Positions 5,645-5,657 of a stretch of DNA of 5,657 nt are shown here, in pieces. Source of the stretch: Gammaproteobacteria bacterium (GTDB lineage: Bacteria; Pseudomonadota; Gammaproteobacteria; S144-34); assembly GCA_015487895.1 (NCBI GenBank), contig WFOW01000176.1, forward strand, positions 1 to 5,657, given 5' to 3'. Position 1 is the stretch's first letter, and each line of letters opens with the position of its first letter. The notes below the pieces were generated by a model that was not told the DNA's origin, did not search any database, and saw only the letters and a list, made by a program, of their open reading frames with translations. The translations under genes were made by a program, and so were the position numbers.

Positions 5645-5657
5645 GTTTCCATCCCCC

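Noticed and set aside
4594..5652. A longer minus-strand frame overlapping the WYL gene
   Set aside because: The product is almost entirely Arg/Ala/Pro, typical of a shifted frame in GC-rich DNA, whereas the WYL frame has complete domains and a good ribosome site.
1..5657. CRISPR array, tRNA or rRNA
   Set aside because: No regularly spaced repeats and no tRNA- or rRNA-like sequence was seen on either strand.

Overview
The window is GC-rich proteobacterial DNA holding the end of a thiosulfate-oxidation (Sox) gene run and, facing it, two genes on the other strand. The order soxZ-soxA-soxB, a single-haem SoxA and a Tat-exported SoxB point to a sulfur-oxidising proteobacterium. A gammaproteobacterium is my best guess, partly because one intergenic element resembles the GTGGGAGCGG-type REP sequences known from that group. 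I cannot fix the genus.

Left part, plus strand (1-3227): the 3' end of soxZ, a complete soxA 54 bases later with its own ribosome binding site, a strong intrinsic terminator just after soxA, a 407-base gap, and a complete soxB. The gap holds decayed repeats and a sigma70-type promoter with a perfect TATAAT, so soxB appears to be a separate transcription unit. The three products act in the periplasm. SoxYZ carries the sulfur substrate on a SoxY cysteine, SoxAX (SoxA here; soxX lies outside) attaches thiosulfate to it, and SoxB hydrolyses off the terminal sulfone group as sulfate.

Middle (3228-3501): a gene-free stretch between convergent genes, with short repeats and a weak hairpin.

Right part, minus strand (5630 down to 3502): a WYL-domain transcriptional regulator, then 182 bases without a gene, then a 320-residue protein whose C-terminal half carries a PD-(D/E)XK nuclease signature. 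The signature (WLE, ELD, VEAKT) resembles the nuclease half of Card1/DUF1887-like effectors. The nuclease-like gene uses A/T-ending codons far more than soxB or the regulator, which suggests a different origin. A WYL regulator beside a restriction-like nuclease is reminiscent of phage-defence neighbourhoods. It is the best candidate here for something undescribed, but its function is inference only.
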